From assembly GCA_025358925.1 (NCBI GenBank), contig JANYHT010000044.1:87563-151562 (forward strand): 64,000 nucleotides of DNA, written 5' to 3'. Below are positions 61,186 to 64,000 of this stretch, one piece after another. The position numbers and the translations under genes were made by a program. This DNA comes from Gemmatimonadaceae bacterium. Lineage in GTDB: Bacteria > Gemmatimonadota > Gemmatimonadetes > Gemmatimonadales > Gemmatimonadaceae. The notes beneath the pieces are model-generated. The model searched no databases, was not told the origin of the DNA, and worked only from the letters and a program-made list of their open reading frames with translations. Within the stretch, counting starts at the first letter, position 1. The number at the start of each line of letters is the position of its first letter.

Positions 61186-63980
61186 CTATGCCAATCGCGA
61201 AGCTCCCAACGGTCGCGTGGCACACGTTGCCGTCGGCCGAGGTCTTCCAGCAGCAGCAGTCCGATGCCGCGCAGGGTCTGACGCAGACCGAAGCGTCACG
61301 GAGGCTGGCGGAGGTTGGACCAAATACGCTGACACAGGCGCGCGCTCGTTCGATGTTAGCGATACTGCTCTCGCAATTCAAAAGTCTCATCGTGGCCCTG
61401 CTCGTGACGGCCACGGCAATTGCGTTTGCGATGGACGACCGCATCGAAGGCTTCGCCATCTTGGTTGTTATTGTCATTAATGCCGCCATCGGTTTTCTCA
61501 CAGAATGGAAAGCCGAGCAAGCATTGTCCGCGTTGCAAAAACAATCGGTATCTCTCGCGCATGTAATTCGTGAAGGTGCGGAACGAGAGATTCCCGCCGC
61601 TGACTTGGTGCCTGGCGATTTGATTGTCCTCGCCGCCGGCGCACGAGTACCAGCCGATGGCCGCATCGTCGAAAGCGTGCGGTTGCAGATCGAGGAAGCG
61701 GCGCTCACCGGCGAATCGCACGCGGTGACGAAGTTGGCTGAGCCAATTGCGGATCGCGATGCGGCTCTTGGGGATCGCGTGAATATGGCGTTTCTGGGAA
61801 CCACGATCACTGAGGGGCGCGGCCGGTTGTTGGTGACGGCCACCGCGGCGCACACCGAAGTCGGAAAGATTGGGAAGCTGATCGACGACGCTACCACTCG
61901 TGCCACCCCGCTGGAACAAAAGCTCGCTAAACTTGGTCGCTTGCTGATAATCGTGGTGTTGGCATTATGCGGCATCATCGTGTTTGTGGGCTGGTTACGC
62001 GGCGTCACGGATTTCTTGCATATGTTGGAAATCGGTTTGTCGTTGGCCATCGCTGCGGTGCCCGAAGGACTGCCTGCCGTTGCCACCATGACGCTGGCGC
62101 TCGGGATGCAACGTATGGCGCGGCAGCGGGCACTCGTGCGTCGGTTACCTGCCGTCGAAACGCTCGGTTCAACCACTGTTATCTGCACCGACAAGACCGG
62201 CACGTTGACCAAGAATGAAATGACCGTGCGCGTATTCATCGTGGACGCGCGGCAAATCGACGTGACCGGCACTGGCTACGAACCGAAAGGCACATTCCAG
62301 ATCGGCGACACGCCCATCGATGCGCACTCGGACGAATTGCTGATGCTCGCGCTGCGAATCGGCGCGCTGTGTAATGATGCTAAAGTTGAGGACGTCGACG
62401 GTCACAGAACCGTGCTGGGCGACCCAACCGAAGCAGCACTTGTTGTCGCGGCCGAAAAAGCGGGGATGTATCATGACGCGCTTTCGGCTGAGTTCCCGCG
62501 CGTCGGCGAAGTGCCCTTCGACAGTACGAGCAAGCGAATGGTCACCGTGCATCGCACGCTGCAAGGTCGGATGATCGCGTACGTCAAAGGCTCGCCAGAC
62601 ACATTGCTTGAAGCCAGCATCGCGCAGGTGCGGACTACGGGAGTTACGCCGATTACTGACGTTGACCGTCGCGGTTGGGACGAGGCAAATCAACGGCTAG
62701 CAGGGACGGCGTTGCGGGTTCTCGGAATGGCCTATCGCGACCTCTCGGAGGGTTACAACGAGGACGATTTTTCTAAAGACCTAACGTTCGTCGGTCTCGT
62801 CGGCATGACCGATCCGCTCCGCGAGGAGGCCAAGGCCGCCATCGCGGTGTGTCGTACCGCGGGCATTCGCACGGTAATGATCACCGGCGATCAACAACCA
62901 ACTGCGGTCGAGATTGCGCGCCAACTGGGTATTGACCGCGATCTTGATGGCCGTCCGTTACGCACCCTCCACGGTCGCGAGTTGACGGGCCTCGATGCGG
63001 CGGGTTGGCAGCGCGTGGTCGCCGACGCCGCCGTGTTCGCCCGCGTCTCGCCTGAGCACAAATTGCAAATTGTCGAAGCCCTGCAGCAGCAAGGCCACAT
63101 CGTCGCGATGACGGGCGACGGGGTGAACGATGCCCCTGCGTTGAAGAAAGCAGACATCGGCATTGCGATGGGTATCAAGGGCACCGAGATCGCTAAAGAA
63201 AATGCCGACATGGTGATCACCGACGATAACTTCGCTAGCATTGTCGGCGCTGTTGAGCAGGGGCGGATCGTCTACGGCAATATTTTGAAGTTTATTCACT
63301 ACCTGTTCTCCTGCAACTTCTCCGAAATCCTTACGGTATTCGTCGCGCTCATCATTGGCTGGCCGCTGCCGTTGGTCGCACTTCAAATCCTGTGGCTCAA
63401 CCTGATTACCGACATCTTTCCCGCGTTCGCGTTAGCGCTGGAGCCATCGGCACCGGACGTGATGCAGAAACCTCCGCGTAACCCGAAAGAATCGCTGCTA
63501 CCACGACATCTACTCATCGCGATCGCTTGGGAAGGTTTCGTGCTGGCGGCCGTCACGCTGTTCGCGTTTGCCATTGGGATGAAGTGGTACGGAATGGAAG
63601 GCGAAGGTTTGCGTCAAGCGACGACCATGGCATTCATGACGTTGGCGCTCGCACAAGTTTTCCACGCCTTCAACGCGCGCTCGCAGTCGCGGTCGATCTT
63701 TACGAGTCGACTATTCACGAACGGCTGGTTGTGGGCTGCAGTCGCCGTGTGCCTGACTCTCCAAATCGCCGCAGTCTACGTGCCGATTTTGCAGAAGGTG
63801 CTCCACACGGTGCCGCCATCACCATCAGCTTGGGGCATAATCATCGCCTGCTCATTGTTGCCGATTGCGGTCGTGGAGTTGGTAAAGTTTGTTCTTTCAC
63901 GGGCCAGAAAACTTGTCCAGGTAAGCGTTCAAACATCCGTTAATCAGGGTGTCGATGCACAGACGCCCGACAGTCGTTGA
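61182..63980 (+). CDS. P2-type cation-transporting ATPase, Ca2+-pump-like
   Basis: Inner-membrane ion pump of 932 residues. The phosphorylated Asp337 is in CTDKTGTLTKNEMTV; TGES and TGDGVNDAPA (644-653) mark the actuator and P domains. Ion-site residues match SERCA: PEGLPA in M4 (Glu295), Asn712 and Glu715 in M5 (CNFSE), and Asn740, Thr743, Asp744 in M6 (NLITD). This favours Ca2+ over Na+/K+ or heavy metals (no CPx motif). GTG 61182 overlaps the tadA stop; ATG 61188 is possible. The C-terminus is complete (stop at 63978-63980). The last 20 bases of the window are non-coding as seen. Confidence 0.9.
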   Translation: MTMPIAKLPTVAWHTLPSAEVFQQQQSDAAQGLTQTEASRRLAEVGPNTLTQARARSMLAILLSQFKSLIVALLVTATAIAFAMDDRIEGFAILVVIVINAAIGFLTEWKAEQALSALQKQSVSLAHVIREGAEREIPAADLVPGDLIVLAAGARVPADGRIVESVRLQIEEAALTGESHAVTKLAEPIADRDAALGDRVNMAFLGTTITEGRGRLLVTATAAHTEVGKIGKLIDDATTRATPLEQKLAKLGRLLIIVVLALCGIIVFVGWLRGVTDFLHMLEIGLSLAIAAVPEGLPAVATMTLALGMQRMARQRALVRRLPAVETLGSTTVICTDKTGTLTKNEMTVRVFIVDARQIDVTGTGYEPKGTFQIGDTPIDAHSDELLMLALRIGALCNDAKVEDVDGHRTVLGDPTEAALVVAAEKAGMYHDALSAEFPRVGEVPFDSTSKRMVTVHRTLQGRMIAYVKGSPDTLLEASIAQVRTTGVTPITDVDRRGWDEANQRLAGTALRVLGMAYRDLSEGYNEDDFSKDLTFVGLVGMTDPLREEAKAAIAVCRTAGIRTVMITGDQQPTAVEIARQLGIDRDLDGRPLRTLHGRELTGLDAAGWQRVVADAAVFARVSPEHKLQIVEALQQQGHIVAMTGDGVNDAPALKKADIGIAMGIKGTEIAKENADMVITDDNFASIVGAVEQGRIVYGNILKFIHYLFSCNFSEILTVFVALIIGWPLPLVALQILWLNLITDIFPAFALALEPSAPDVMQKPPRNPKESLLPRHLLIAIAWEGFVLAAVTLFAFAIGMKWYGMEGEGLRQATTMAFMTLALAQVFHAFNARSQSRSIFTSRLFTNGWLWAAVAVCLTLQIAAVYVPILQKVLHTVPPSPSAWGIIIACSLLPIAVVELVKFVLSRARKLVQVSVQTSVNQGVDAQTPDSR

Positions 63981-64000
63981 CACCGACCCTGCGGGCATGA

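Noticed and set aside
61100..62272. 390-codon open frame on the minus strand
   Set aside because: Antisense to tadA and the P-type ATPase; low-complexity composition without motifs.

Overview
The window looks like a chromosomal segment of a Gram-negative bacterium of the FCB supergroup, most likely Gemmatimonadota. This is inferred from gene content: a SusC/SusD pair, short secreted proteins with a regulatory-like domain and a TonB plug but no barrel, an orphan C-terminal sorting-type domain, a mannose-family PTS next to hprK, and many outer-membrane proteins ending in an aromatic residue. No phage, insertion sequence, CRISPR array, rRNA or tRNA gene was recognised. The DNA is GC-rich, and many long antisense ORFs are only shadows of real genes.

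1-12.7 kb: the 3' end of comEC, fbp, a stand-alone methylmalonyl-CoA mutase large subunit, an outer-membrane porin, two divergent secreted beta-propellers (one with a Met-rich loop), fused chorismate mutase/prephenate dehydrogenase (tyrA), a frameshifted plug-type protein, a cyanophycinase-like S51 peptidase and a MOSC protein. 12.7-21.2 kb: an intact plug-only paralogue, a strong bidirectional terminator, a SusD/SusC pair and a secreted M1 aminopeptidase.

21.4-28.5 kb: a cell-envelope signalling cluster. A cupredoxin/CHRD lipoprotein is followed by an ECF sigma factor, its zinc-finger anti-sigma factor, a coiled-coil porin, a second cupredoxin and a membrane receptor Ser/Thr kinase built like a histidine kinase (sensor-TM-HAMP-kinase). 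Next come an unknown zinc-ribbon membrane protein (minus strand) and a twin-arginine lipoprotein with two Rieske domains.

31.2-50.3 kb: a long, tightly packed plus-strand array probably starting at a clear sigma-70-type promoter (TTGAAC-N17-TATCTT). It runs fmdB-like, argS, pfkB-type kinase, purM, an outer-membrane protein, ribD-ribE-ribBA-ribH-nusB, a glycosyltransferase, raiA/hpf, hprK, PTS EIIA-B-C-D (mannose family), ptsH, ptsI, metK, a bifunctional-nuclease-domain protein and an unknown membrane protein. Almost every junction is a 1-8 base overlap. It links riboflavin synthesis, translation and sugar-phosphotransfer regulation.

50.3-56.6 kb: a cobalamin riboswitch followed by a vitamin B12 uptake operon (BtuF, BtuC, BtuD, a TonB-dependent receptor) that ends with a propeller-like lipoprotein, positionally analogous to BtuG of Bacteroides. 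56.6-64 kb: recO, a small orphan sorting-domain protein with its own promoter and terminator, clpB, tadA and a P2-type, Ca2+-ATPase-like pump.
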